Assembly (NCBI RefSeq): GCF_017874715.1
Contig: NZ_JAGGLR010000024.1
Coordinates: 62,001 to 126,000 of the forward strand
Length of the DNA stretch: 64,000 bases
Direction: 5' to 3'
Source of the DNA: Streptomyces iranensis
GTDB lineage: Bacteria > Actinomycetota > Actinomycetes > Streptomycetales > Streptomycetaceae
In this document: in pieces, positions 8,125 to 16,261 of the stretch
How the letters are laid out: the number at the start of each line of letters is the position of its first letter
How positions within the stretch are numbered: position 1 is the first letter of the stretch
Notes under the pieces: model-generated
Seen by the model: the letters and a program-made list of their open reading frames with translations, nothing else
Told to the model about the DNA's origin: nothing
The model's database searches: none
Program-made: the position numbers and the translations under genes

Positions 8125-8678
8125 GCGAGGGCCTCCTCGGTCCCGGCCGTGCGCGCCTCGGCCGCCCGCGCGACCGCCTGCACGATCGACACATAGGCGC
8201 CGCAGCGGCACAGGTTGCCGCTCATCCGCTCCCGGATCTCGTCCGGGCTGAGGGGCGGGGGCCCCGCTTCGGGGCGGACATCGGCGGTGGCGGCGCTCGG
8301 CCAGCCCGCCGCGTGCTCCTCGAGCACGGCGAGGGCGGAACAGATCTGTCCCGGGGTGCAGTAACCGCACTGGTAGCCGTCGAGGTCGAGGAAGGCCTGC
8401 TGCACCGGGTGCAGCTCGTCGCCCTCGGCCACGCCCTCGATCGTGGTGACCTCACGGCCCTCGGCCGCCACCGCGAGCTGGAGGCAGGAGACGGCCCGGC
8501 GGCCGTCGATCAGCACCGTGCAGGCACCGCACTGGCCCTGGTCGCAGCCCTTCTTGGTGCCGGTGAGGTCGAGCTGCTCCCGCAGGGCGTCGAGCAGGGT
8601 GGTGCGGTGGTCGACGGGCAGCGTGTGTTTCTCGCCGTTGATGGTCAGCGTGATGACGCTGGACGTCGATGGGGCCAT
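8121..8678 (-). CDS. 2x[2Fe-2S] subunit of the molybdenum hydroxylase
   Basis: 185 residues from the ATG at 8678, which has GAAGG six bases upstream. The plant-ferredoxin-type cluster is at C45, C50, C53 and C65 (GCDQGQCGACTV, VSCLQ); the second four-helix cluster is at C104, C107, C157 and C159 (QCGYCTPG, LCRCG). It passes electrons from the Mo centre to the FAD subunit. Unlike E. coli PaoA (YagT) there is no twin-arginine leader, so the complex should stay in the cytoplasm. First gene of the operon; the promoter region holds two palindromes shared with the divergent TetR gene. Confidence 0.93.
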   Translation of the reverse strand: MAPSTSSVITLTINGEKHTLPVDHRTTLLDALREQLDLTGTKKGCDQGQCGACTVLIDGRRAVSCLQLAVAAEGREVTTIEGVAEGDELHPVQQAFLDLDGYQCGYCTPGQICSALAVLEEHAAGWPSAATADVRPEAGPPPLSPDEIRERMSGNLCRCGAYVSIVQAVARAAEARTAGTEEALA

Positions 8679-8841
8679 GATCAGCCTTCTTTCGCGGGTG
8701 TGGTGCGCGTTGAAGTCGTCCGATGGACGGGGCCCGGGGTCCAGGGAAGGGGGTCCCGGGGATGGGGGATGCGGGACAATGCCTGTCGGCACTCGGTTTC
8801 GGCCATCCACACTGGCCGTTTCAGCCGGTAAGGTGGACCTA

Positions 8842-8890
8842 AGCGGACAAGTGTCCGCTGTGCATGAAACTTAGCGGACAGCTGTCCGGT
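8842..8890. promoter_or_regulatory. two matching palindromes, probable TetR operators
   Basis: AGCGGACA-AG-TGTCCGCT (8842-8859) has perfect 8-bp arms; AGCGGACAGCTGTCCGGT (8873-8890) has the same core with one outer mismatch. Their centres are 31 bp apart, about three helical turns, so bound dimers would lie on one DNA face. They sit between the hydroxylase operon (start 8678) and the tetR gene (start 8931), and likely control both. Confidence 0.75.
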
Positions 8891-8930
8891 GAGCAAGGCT
8901 GGCGCTACGGCGGGGCCCGGAGGAGGGCGA

Positions 8931-9542
8931 GTGCGGGCAGAGAGGGAAGCGCGTCTGCGCTCGGACGCGGCTGCGAACCGCGAGCGCATCCTGGAAGTGG
9001 CGCTGGCGGAGCTGACGCGCTCGGCGGACGTCCCGCTGAGCGCCATCGCGAAGAAGGCGGGCGTCGGGCAGGGCACGCTGTACCGCAACTTCCCCAGCCG
9101 CGAGGCCCTCGTTCTGGAGATCTACCGTCATGAGATGCGGCAGGTGGCCGACACCGCGGCCGAGCTGCTGCGTACCCGCGCGCCGGATCAGGCCCTGCGG
9201 GAGTGGATGGGGCACCTGGCCCGGTTCGCCATGGCCAAGGCCGGTCTCGCCGACGCGCTGCACAAGGCCATCAGCGCATCCTGCGGCCAGGAGAAACCGG
9301 GGCACGGCCAGATGACCGAGGCCGTGGCGCTCCTGCTGCGGGCCAACGAGGAGGTCGGCACCATCCGCCCGGGGGTCACCACCGACGACTTCCTGCTCGC
9401 CATCGCCGGCCTGTGGCAGATCGGCCCCGACGAGAGCGGGCAGGCGCGCGCCCGACGGCTTCTGGACCTGGTCATGGACGGGCTGCGCACGGGCGCGCCC
9501 GGGATGGCCGGGCCGGGGACGGCGGCCGACGGGGCGGGCTGA
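8931..9542 (+). CDS. TetR-family repressor
   Basis: 203 residues from the GTG at 8931, which has GGAGGAGGG just upstream; an alternative in-frame GTG at 8889 lies inside the second palindrome and has no ribosome binding site. The TetR HTH is at about 15-60 (ANRERILEVALAELTRS, LSAIAKKAGVGQGTLYRNFPSREAL). The C-terminal part (about 75-190) is of the TetR_C_33/SbtR-like all-helical type. It is divergent from the molybdenum hydroxylase operon, with two identical-core palindromes between, so it probably represses that operon and itself and responds to the substrate or its aldehyde. Confidence 0.92.
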   Translation: MRAEREARLRSDAAANRERILEVALAELTRSADVPLSAIAKKAGVGQGTLYRNFPSREALVLEIYRHEMRQVADTAAELLRTRAPDQALREWMGHLARFAMAKAGLADALHKAISASCGQEKPGHGQMTEAVALLLRANEEVGTIRPGVTTDDFLLAIAGLWQIGPDESGQARARRLLDLVMDGLRTGAPGMAGPGTAADGAG

Positions 9543-9550
9543 GCCGGCTG

Positions 9551-9633
9551 AGCCCGCCGGGGACGGCAGCCGACCCGGCGGGCTGAGCCCGGTCGGAGGC
9601 CCTGCCCGTCGGCGGGCGGGGGCCGGGCCTCCG
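9551..9633. terminator. tandem hairpins between convergent genes
   Basis: Two hairpins in succession: AGCCCGCCGGG (9551-9561) with CCCGGCGGGCT (9574-9584), and CGGAGGCCC (9594-9602) with GGGCCTCCG (9625-9633). They lie between tetR (+) and a Gfo/Idh/MocA gene (-) and can serve both directions. Confidence 0.6.
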
Positions 9634-9654
9634 TAGCGCGGCTTGTCCCGCGGA

Positions 9655-10677
9655 TCAGCCCGGGACCGGGAGCGCGGTGCGCGGCCGGGGCGGGAACCCG
9701 GCGGCGCGGTAGCACGCGTCGACCAGGGACATGGTGGTCAGCGCGTCCTCCGCGTCCAGCGGAAGCGGTGCGCCGTGCCGCAGGTGCGCGGCGTACGCGT
9801 CCAGCTGGTAGGTGTACGAGGACCGCTTGCCCAGCTCCTCGGTCCGCTCACCCGCGGGCGTACGCACCACGACCCGGTCGTCGAGATGAGGCTGGACGAA
9901 GTTCATGGCCGTCGCTTCCCCGCGTGAGCCGATGACCGTGAAGCTCATCCGCCACTCCTGGTGTGCCATATGGCAGCGGGCGGATCCGGTGGCGCCGCCG
10001 GGGAAGGCCAGGTCCGCGTCCAGCCACTCGTCCACCTCCGGTGCGCCGTGCCGGGCGCCGCCCCGGGCGGTGACCAGGCGCGGGGGACCACCGGCCCAGG
10101 GGGCGAGCGTGGCTTGCGCATGCAGGCTGTAGCAGCCCAGGTCCATCAGGGCGCCCCCGGCCAGGGGCAGGGACCAGCGGGGGTCGGACCCGGGCGGGGC
10201 GGGCATGGTCATCATCGTCTCGACATGCCGCAGCTCCCCGAGTTCCCCGGAGCCGAGCAGCTCATGGAGGCGGCGGGTGACGGGGTGGAAGAGGTAGTGG
10301 AAGCCCTCCATGAAGACGGTGCCCGCCTTGGCGGCCGCGTCGCGCACCTCGGCGGCCTCCTCGGCGTTGCTCGCCGAGGGCTTCTCGGTCAGCACGTGCT
10401 TGCCCGCGGCGAGCGCGGCGAGGTTCCAGGGCCCGTGCAGACTGTTGGCCAGCGGGTTGTAGACGACCTCCACCTCGGGGTCGGCGATCACATCGGCGTA
10501 GGAGCCCAGGACGCGCTCGACACCGTGCTCGGCGGCGAAGGCAGCGGCCCGGCCCCGGGAGCGGGCGGCGACCGCGACGAGGCGATGGCCGCCCGCACGG
10601 GCGGGGCCGACGAGGGAGAGCTCGGAGATCCGGGCGGCGCCCAGGACCCCGATGCGCAGCGGCTCGGCTGTCGTCAT
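9655..10677 (-). CDS. Gfo/Idh/MocA-family oxidoreductase
   Basis: 340 residues. N-terminal Rossmann domain with GVLGAARIS (10-18) and the family signature EKPSA (E98, K99, P100), where the Lys is catalytic; the C-terminal alpha/beta domain carries the HYLFHP motif and GCYSLH, typical of the glucose-fructose oxidoreductase and trans-dihydrodiol dehydrogenase branch. It oxidises or reduces a sugar or cyclic polyol with NAD(P). Its start overlaps the next dehydrogenase stop by 4 bp. The pair belongs to the minus-strand group that also holds an SDR and a phytanoyl-dioxygenase-like gene. Confidence 0.9.
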   Translation of the reverse strand: MTTAEPLRIGVLGAARISELSLVGPARAGGHRLVAVAARSRGRAAAFAAEHGVERVLGSYADVIADPEVEVVYNPLANSLHGPWNLAALAAGKHVLTEKPSASNAEEAAEVRDAAAKAGTVFMEGFHYLFHPVTRRLHELLGSGELGELRHVETMMTMPAPPGSDPRWSLPLAGGALMDLGCYSLHAQATLAPWAGGPPRLVTARGGARHGAPEVDEWLDADLAFPGGATGSARCHMAHQEWRMSFTVIGSRGEATAMNFVQPHLDDRVVVRTPAGERTEELGKRSSYTYQLDAYAAHLRHGAPLPLDAEDALTTMSLVDACYRAAGFPPRPRTALPVPG

Positions 10678-11678
10678 GCCTTGCGTACCTCTTCCATGGT
10701 CACGGGGCGGTGTTCGCGCAGCGAAAGCGTGCAGGCCTCGGCGATCCAGCCGGCCTCGACGGCGTCGGCGACGGTGCAGGGGGAGGGCCGCAGACCCGCC
10801 GCGACCTCGGTGAAGGCGGTGAGCTCGGCCCGGTAGGCGGCGGCGAAGCGGTCCATGAAGAAGTGGTGCGGTGTGCCGCCGGGGAAGGTGGCACCCGGTT
10901 CGACGGAGCGCAGCGGCAGCCTGTCCTCCAGGCCCGCGGCCACGCTGTCCGTCATGCCGTGGAGCTCCAGGCGGGCGTCGTAACCGCGGGGGTTGTGGCG
11001 GGTGTTGGAGACCACGGCGAGGGTGCCGTCGTCCAGGGTGAGGAGGGCGGAGGCGGTGTCCACGTCTCCGGCGGCCGCGATGTACTCGGCGCCGCGGTTG
11101 GCGCCGGTCGCGTAGACCTCGGTGACCTCGTGGCCGGTGATCCAGCGGACGGTGTCGAAGTCGTGTACGGCGCAGTCGCGGAAGATGCCACCGGAGACGG
11201 CCACATAGGCGGCCGGGGGCGGCGCGGGGTCCAAAGTCGTGGACCGAACGGTGTGCAGCGGCCCGAGCTCACCGCTGACCACCGCCGCCCGCGCGGCCGC
11301 GTAACCGGGGTCGAACCGCCGGTTGTAGCCGATCTGGACCTCCACCCCACTGCCCTCCACCGCGCGGAGGACATCGAGGCTCTCCTCGATCGTGCGCGCC
11401 ACGGGCTTCTCGCAGAAGACCGGTACGCCCGCCCGTACGGCGGCGACGATGAGCTCGGGGTGGGCGTCGGTGGCGGCGGCGATCACGACGCCGTCCACAT
11501 CGGCGGCGAGTACGGCCTCCGGCGAGTCGACCGCGTGGGCGCCGAAGCGCTCGGCGGCGGTGGCGGCGGCCGCGGCGACCGGGTCGGTGACCACGAGGGA
11601 GTCCACCGCGTCGAGCGTGGACAGGGTCTCGGCGTGGAAGGCGCCGATCCGGCCCAGGCCCATGATGCCGATACGCAT
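10674..11678 (-). CDS. Gfo/Idh/MocA-family dehydrogenase, inositol 2-dehydrogenase-like
   Basis: 334 residues. Rossmann motif GIMGLGRIG (4-12), catalytic CEKPVA (E90, K91, P92) and the IolG-type stretch QIGYNRRFDPGY and GGIFRDCAVHDFD, in which Asp and His position the substrate hydroxyl. The length and these motifs place it nearest to myo-inositol/scyllo-inositol 2-dehydrogenases, but substrate range in this family is wide. It shares a 4-bp overlap with the downstream paralogue. The start is set by homology, since AAAGGG lies 12-14 bases upstream. Confidence 0.9.
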   Translation of the reverse strand: MRIGIMGLGRIGAFHAETLSTLDAVDSLVVTDPVAAAAATAAERFGAHAVDSPEAVLAADVDGVVIAAATDAHPELIVAAVRAGVPVFCEKPVARTIEESLDVLRAVEGSGVEVQIGYNRRFDPGYAAARAAVVSGELGPLHTVRSTTLDPAPPPAAYVAVSGGIFRDCAVHDFDTVRWITGHEVTEVYATGANRGAEYIAAAGDVDTASALLTLDDGTLAVVSNTRHNPRGYDARLELHGMTDSVAAGLEDRLPLRSVEPGATFPGGTPHHFFMDRFAAAYRAELTAFTEVAAGLRPSPCTVADAVEAGWIAEACTLSLREHRPVTMEEVRKA

Positions 11679-11732
11679 GGGGAGTCGTGTCCCTTTCTGG
11701 TGGTGCGGGTGGTGACGGTGTGGCTTGAGGGC

Positions 11733-11808
11733 GGGTTGGCTTCCGGACGGTGGTGCTTCTGGCGGTGCGGGGGTTGGCTTCTGGAGGGTGGTGCTTCTGG
11801 CGGTGCGG
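11733..11808. repeat. 38-bp perfect-phase tandem duplication
   Basis: Unit 1 (11733-11770) and unit 2 (11771-11808) are 38 bp each and differ at two positions (C/T at unit position 12, C/G at position 16). They fill most of the 134-bp gap between the inositol-dehydrogenase-like gene and the SDR gene, both on the minus strand. Confidence 0.9.
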
Positions 11809-11812
11809 CGGG

Positions 11813-12589
11813 TCAGCCGAGTCCGCCGAGGACGTTCTGGTCCCAGTCGATGACCGAGCCGGTGACGACCCCGCTGCGGTCGGAGAGGAGGAGGACGACG
11901 AAATCGGCGATCTCGTCGACCTGGGCGAGCCTGCCCATCGGCTGGCCGCGGGCCGCCTCCTCGCGCCAGTCGTCGCCCGCGCCGTGGAAGGCGCGCTGGA
12001 TGGCGTCCTCGCCCTCGGTGTCGGTCCAGCCCAGGTTGAGGCCGTTGACGCGGACGCGGTCCCAGCGGTGGGCGTGTGCGGCGTTGCGGGTCAGGCCCGC
12101 GAGCCCGGCCTTCGCGGCGGAGTAGGGCGCCAGGAACGGATATCCGCCGTGTGCGCAGTTGGAGATGATGTTGACGATGGTGCCCGGGGCCCTCCTGGCC
12201 ACCATGTCGGCGACGGCGGCCTGCATGGCGAAGAACGGGGCACGCAGATTGATCGCGACATGCGCGTCGAAGAGCTCGGGCGTGGTGTCCAGCAGCGTCC
12301 CGCGCGAGGTGAGCCCGGCGGAGTTGACCAGGCAGTCGATCCTGCCGTGGGCCGCCACCACCTGTTCCACGCTGCCGCGTGCCTGCGCGGGATCGGCCAG
12401 GTCGGCGCGGCGGAAGGAGGCCGTGGCTCCCCGGTCGGCGAGCTCCCCGGCCAGCTGCTCACCGGCGTCGGGGCGGCGTCCGGTGAACGCCACCGTGGCC
12501 CCCTCGCGGGCGGCGGCGCGGACGATGCCCGCGCCGATCCCCTGGCTGCCCCCGTTGACCAGGACGATCTTGTCCTGCAACAGTCCCAT
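11813..12589 (-). CDS. short-chain dehydrogenase/reductase
   Basis: 258 residues from the ATG at 12589. Classical SDR: cofactor motif NGGSQGIG (12-19, with Asn in place of the usual Thr at the first position), NSAG (NAG-like) motif, and the catalytic YSAAK. The C-terminus DWDQNVLGG is as in classical SDRs acting on sugars or hydroxyacids. It is 16 bp downstream of the phytanoyl-dioxygenase-like gene and is probably in the same transcript as the two Gfo/Idh/MocA genes beyond the 38-bp repeat. Confidence 0.9.
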   Translation of the reverse strand: MGLLQDKIVLVNGGSQGIGAGIVRAAAREGATVAFTGRRPDAGEQLAGELADRGATASFRRADLADPAQARGSVEQVVAAHGRIDCLVNSAGLTSRGTLLDTTPELFDAHVAINLRAPFFAMQAAVADMVARRAPGTIVNIISNCAHGGYPFLAPYSAAKAGLAGLTRNAAHAHRWDRVRVNGLNLGWTDTEGEDAIQRAFHGAGDDWREEAARGQPMGRLAQVDEIADFVVLLLSDRSGVVTGSVIDWDQNVLGGLG

Positions 12590-12605
12590 CAGCGGTCCGT
12601 CTCCT

Positions 12606-13784
12606 TCAGCTCTGGCGGCGCTCGGCGCCGGCCCGCAGTTCCGTACGCAGGGTGTCCGGGGCCCAGTCCCGCTCCAGGGCGCGCCGGAGGGCGTCGGCCT
12701 GGGAGTCCGGGGCGAGGCCGCCGACCGGCGGGTCGAGGTCGAGATTGGTGGGGAAGGGGTAGCCCTCGGCGCAGGCCGCGACCACGTTGTGCAGCCAGTC
12801 CTCGGTGGCACCTTCGGCCTTGCGCCGCCGCAGTACGGGGAAGACCGCGTTGGCCACCGCCTCGCGGTCGACGGTCTCCATGGCGCGGCCGAAGGCGGAG
12901 GAGATCTGCAGCAGGTTCGCCATCCGCCGGATGTCCGCCGAGCGATTGTGTCCGGCGGCGTGGAAGAGCGCCGGGTTGAAGAAGACCGCGTCGCCCGCCT
13001 CCAGGGGCAGCTGGACGTGGTGCTCGGCGAAGTAGGCCATGAACTCCGGGCGGCGCCAGGCCAGATAGCCGGGCTCGTACGCTTGCGAGTACGGCAGGTA
13101 GAGCGTCGGGCCGGACTCGACCGGCATGGCGCAGTGGGCGACCGCGCCCTGCAGGGTCAGCGCGGGGGAGAGCCGGTGGACATGGGCGGGATAGGCCGCG
13201 GCCCGCGCCTCGGAGAGGAAACCGAGGTGGTAGTCGCGGTGCACGCTCTGGGCCGCGCCGCCCGGGTTGACCTGGTTGATCTGTGAGGTGATCTGGTAGC
13301 CGGGGCCGAGCCAGGCGGTGGCCACGAGGGCGATGAGGTCGTTGGCGTAGTAGTCGGCGAAGACCTCCGGTGCGCTCAGGGCCAGCTTCTCCAGCGCGTT
13401 CCACACCCGGTCGTTGGCGCCGGGCTTGGCGAAGTGGTCACCGCGGGCGGCGCCCGCCACCCGTTCCCGCTCGATCAGCGCCGTGAACGCCTCGGTGGCC
13501 CGGTCCAGGACCGACGCGTCGCGGAAGGCTCCCCTGAACACCACGATGCCGGGGCCGTCCAGCAGGGCGTGGACCAGCTCCGCCTGTGCCTCCCGGCGGC
13601 CGGGGGCCGTGGCGGCCCGCGCCCGCAGGCGGTCGCCGTCGTAGACGGGGACGTTGTGCTCCACGGCGTCGGCACCGGGGTGGTCACCGGGGTCGGTGGT
13701 CCGCTCGACCAGGGTGCGGAAGGCCTCGAGGGAGCAGTCGGCCTCACTGAGCCAGGCATGAGACCTCGGAGCGATGAGGGGCAT
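12606..13784 (-). CDS. phytanoyl-CoA dioxygenase (PhyH)-family Fe(II)/2-oxoglutarate oxygenase
   Basis: 392 residues, longer than the 250-300 of most PhyH proteins because of an N-terminal extension of about 75 residues. The iron ligands are H182 and D184 (VHRDYH) and a distal His in the segment LFHAAGHNRS (H275 or H279); R282 or R286 would bind 2-oxoglutarate. It is probably a hydroxylase of a small polar substrate. As first gene of the minus-strand group with an SDR and two sugar-type dehydrogenases, it may start the breakdown of an N- or O-substituted polyol. It is divergent from the LacI-type gene. Confidence 0.88.
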   Translation of the reverse strand: MPLIAPRSHAWLSEADCSLEAFRTLVERTTDPGDHPGADAVEHNVPVYDGDRLRARAATAPGRREAQAELVHALLDGPGIVVFRGAFRDASVLDRATEAFTALIERERVAGAARGDHFAKPGANDRVWNALEKLALSAPEVFADYYANDLIALVATAWLGPGYQITSQINQVNPGGAAQSVHRDYHLGFLSEARAAAYPAHVHRLSPALTLQGAVAHCAMPVESGPTLYLPYSQAYEPGYLAWRRPEFMAYFAEHHVQLPLEAGDAVFFNPALFHAAGHNRSADIRRMANLLQISSAFGRAMETVDREAVANAVFPVLRRRKAEGATEDWLHNVVAACAEGYPFPTNLDLDPPVGGLAPDSQADALRRALERDWAPDTLRTELRAGAERRQS

Positions 13785-13829
13785 TGCTTTCCGATCCTTC
13801 CCGTGGGCTGCGGCTTTCTGTCAGTGTTG

Positions 13830-13843
13830 TGATCGGCCGAGCA
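13830..13843. promoter_or_regulatory. possible LacI-family operator
   Basis: TGATCGGCCGAGCA is a 14-bp near palindrome (12 of 14 positions symmetric, core TCGGCCGA) placed midway between the divergent PhyH and LacI-type genes. Size and symmetry fit a LacI-family operator; nothing else supports it. Confidence 0.35.
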
Positions 13844-13892
13844 TCGGGCAATCCTCAGCAGTCCATCAAAAACCCCTCAGGGAGGCGCGCCG

Positions 13893-14924
13893 ATGGCCCA
13901 TCCGTATCCCGTCCGGGAGATCGCCCGGCAGGCGGGTCTGAGCGAGGCCACCGTCGACCGGGTGCTGAACAACCGGGGCGGGGTGCGCGACAGCACCACC
14001 CGGGAGGTCCACCAGGCGATCAAGGATCTGGACCGGCAGCGCACCCAGGTCCGCATCGGTGGCCGCACCTTCATGATCGACATCGTGATGCAGGCCCCCG
14101 AGCGCTTCTCCTCGGCGGTCCGCGCCGCCCTGGAGGCGGAGCTGCCCTCGCTGCGCCCGGCGGTGATGCGGTCGCGCTTCCACTTCCGCGAGACCGGTCC
14201 GGTGGAGGAGCTGATCGCCACGCTGGACCGCATCGCCCAACGCGGCGGCTGCCAGGGGATCGTCCTGAAGGCGCCCGACATCCCGGAGGTCACGGCCGCC
14301 GTCGGCCGCCTGGCCGCCGTCGGGCTACCGGTGGTGACCCTGGTGACCGATCTGCCCAGCAGCGCACGCCGGGCCTACGTCGGCATCGACAATCGCGCCG
14401 CCGGAGCCACCGCCGCGTACCTCATGGGCCAGTGGCTCGGCGACCGCCCCGGCAATGTGCTCACCACCGTCAGCCGGGGGTCCTTCCGCGGTGAGGAGGA
14501 GCGCGAGATGGGCTTCCGCAGCGCCCTGCGCAACGCACACCCCGGGCGCACGCTCGTCGAGGTCACCGACAGCGACGGTTTGGACGCGACCCAGCGCGAC
14601 CTGGTCCTGCGGGCGCTGCGGCGCGACCCGGACATCCGGGCGGTCTACTCGATCGGCGGCGGCAACACCGCGACCATCCAGGCCTTCGAGGAACTCGGCC
14701 GCGGCTATGAGGTGTTCATCGCCCACGACCTCGACCACGACAACACCCGGCTGCTGCGCGAGCGCCGGCTGTCCGCGGTGCTCCACCACGATCTGCGCCA
14801 GGACATGCGCCGCGCCTGCCAGATCATCATGCGGGCCCACGGAGCCCTCCCCGACGACGGCCCCTCCCTGCCCTCGCCCATCCAGGTCGTCACGCCGTAC
14901 AACATGCCGCCCGACGCGGCCTGA
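13893..14924 (+). CDS. LacI-family regulator with periplasmic-binding-protein fold
   Basis: 343 residues, start preceded by GGGAGG. N-terminal HTH and hinge (PVREIARQAGLSEATVDRVLNNRGGVRDST), then a type I sugar-binding-protein domain from about residue 60 (DIVMQAPERFSSAVRAALE, residues given in part) related to the ribose/xylose-binding branch rather than the classical sugar repressors. Ligand probably a sugar or polyol. It is divergent from the PhyH-SDR-Gfo/Idh/MocA group and very likely its repressor. Confidence 0.92.
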   Translation: MAHPYPVREIARQAGLSEATVDRVLNNRGGVRDSTTREVHQAIKDLDRQRTQVRIGGRTFMIDIVMQAPERFSSAVRAALEAELPSLRPAVMRSRFHFRETGPVEELIATLDRIAQRGGCQGIVLKAPDIPEVTAAVGRLAAVGLPVVTLVTDLPSSARRAYVGIDNRAAGATAAYLMGQWLGDRPGNVLTTVSRGSFRGEEEREMGFRSALRNAHPGRTLVEVTDSDGLDATQRDLVLRALRRDPDIRAVYSIGGGNTATIQAFEELGRGYEVFIAHDLDHDNTRLLRERRLSAVLHHDLRQDMRRACQIIMRAHGALPDDGPSLPSPIQVVTPYNMPPDAA

Positions 14925-15081
14925 GACGCCTGACCGCGGCACCTCCCCGCACGCTCCGGCCCGCTTGGCGAGATCCCGTTGAACCATGTCACTCGTGCCA
15001 CTGGGAGCCGTTTCCGCCCTCGCATAGCGTCGGGACAGGGCCAGACGGACTGGCCATCACCGCATGTGAGGGAACATTTTC

Positions 15082-15777
15082 ATGCTCGCGCAGATCGTCC
15101 TGTTCGACGGCTTCGACCTCCTCGATGTGCTCGCCCCCTACGAAGTGCTGCACGCCGGTGGCATGGCTTCCGGAGGAGCGCTGCGCGCGGAGCTGGTGTC
15201 CGCCGAGGGGCCGCGTGAGGTGGTGAGCGGGGTCGGCGGCGTGCCACTGCGCGCCATGGCCGCACTCGATCCCGCGAGGGCGGACCTGGTGGTGGTCCCC
15301 GGCGCGGCCGGCCGTGTCGGAGAGCCCGGCGAGGTCCCGGACCACGACGCGGACGCGGACGCGGGCGAGTGGCGGGAGGACGAGTTCATCCCCGTCCTGC
15401 TGGGCCGCACCCTGAACACCGGGCTGCCGGGGCTGCTGAAGGCCGCCATGGACCGCCCGGAGGTGACCGTCGCCACGGTGTGCGGCGGCTCGCTCGTGCT
15501 GGCCATGGCCGGTCTGCTGGAGGGCCGCTACGCCACCACCCACCACATGGGCCTGGACATGCTGGATGCCACCGGCGTCAACGCGATCAGGGCCCGAGTC
15601 GTCGACGACGGCGACCTCGTCACAGGGGCCGGTGTCACCTCCGGACTCGACCTGGGCCTGTACCTGCTGGAGCGCGAACTGGGGCCGCGGATCGCCCACG
15701 CCGTCGAGGAGCTGTTCGCCTACGAGCGCCGTGGCACCCCCTGGCGCCACCACGGGCCGTCGCCCGTCGCCCTGTGA
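15082..15777 (+). CDS. DJ-1/PfpI-family protein
   Basis: 231 residues. DJ-1/PfpI fold with IVLFDGFDLLDV at the start, the conserved Glu equivalent in APYEVL and the nucleophile elbow VCGGS with C134. The ATTHH motif after the elbow is like that of isonitrile-hydratase and ThiJ-type proteins. A charged insertion of about 25 residues (rich in Asp at 87-96) before the elbow is unusual for the family. Likely a glyoxalase-III-type, hydratase or stress enzyme of the cytoplasm. It is followed after 69 bp by a small beta-rich protein on the same strand. Confidence 0.85.
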   Translation: MLAQIVLFDGFDLLDVLAPYEVLHAGGMASGGALRAELVSAEGPREVVSGVGGVPLRAMAALDPARADLVVVPGAAGRVGEPGEVPDHDADADAGEWREDEFIPVLLGRTLNTGLPGLLKAAMDRPEVTVATVCGGSLVLAMAGLLEGRYATTHHMGLDMLDATGVNAIRARVVDDGDLVTGAGVTSGLDLGLYLLERELGPRIAHAVEELFAYERRGTPWRHHGPSPVAL

Positions 15778-15846
15778 CCGCACCGCCCCACCGCCACACC
15801 GCTACACCGCCATCCGTCCCGACCGACCGTAAGGAAGCACACCACC

Positions 15847-16179
15847 ATGCCCGTCGCAGACTCCGTCGAAGGCACCTGGGATCTGTCCATCTCCACACCC
15901 ATCGGCCGGATCAAGGCCGTGATCGAACTCCGCGACGAGGACGGCACCCTGACCGGTACGGCCCACGGTGCGGGGGAGGAGGTCCCGCTGGCCGATGTGG
16001 CGCTCGACGGTGACCGGCTCATCTGGCGTCAGGCCATCACCAAGCCGATGCGACTGAACCTCGCGTTCACGATGACCGTCGACGGCGAGACGATGACCGG
16101 CACCTCCAAGGCCGGGCGGCTGCCCTCCTCCAAGGTCACCGGACAGCGCCGCGCCGTCCCCGTGGCAGCGGGGGACTGA
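15847..16179 (+). CDS. small beta-rich protein of unknown function
   Basis: 110 residues, no Cys, no signal peptide. The sequence alternates short hydrophobic strands and turns (GTWDLSIS, AVIELRDEDGTLTGT, DRLIWRQ, LAFTMTVDGETMTGTSK), which suggests a lipocalin-like or calycin-like small barrel; repeats of the LTGT/MTGT type fit strands ending in turns. The start is preceded by AAGGAAG. It is in line with the DJ-1 gene and may be cotranscribed. I do not recognise a named family. Confidence 0.75.
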   Translation: MPVADSVEGTWDLSISTPIGRIKAVIELRDEDGTLTGTAHGAGEEVPLADVALDGDRLIWRQAITKPMRLNLAFTMTVDGETMTGTSKAGRLPSSKVTGQRRAVPVAAGD

Positions 16180-16261
16180 CCCACGATCAAGCGGCCCGAG
16201 TAGCCCCTCTGGGCAAGAGGAAGCGGCAGTGCCGACTTCCAGCGGAGAAGTGCCGCCCGGC

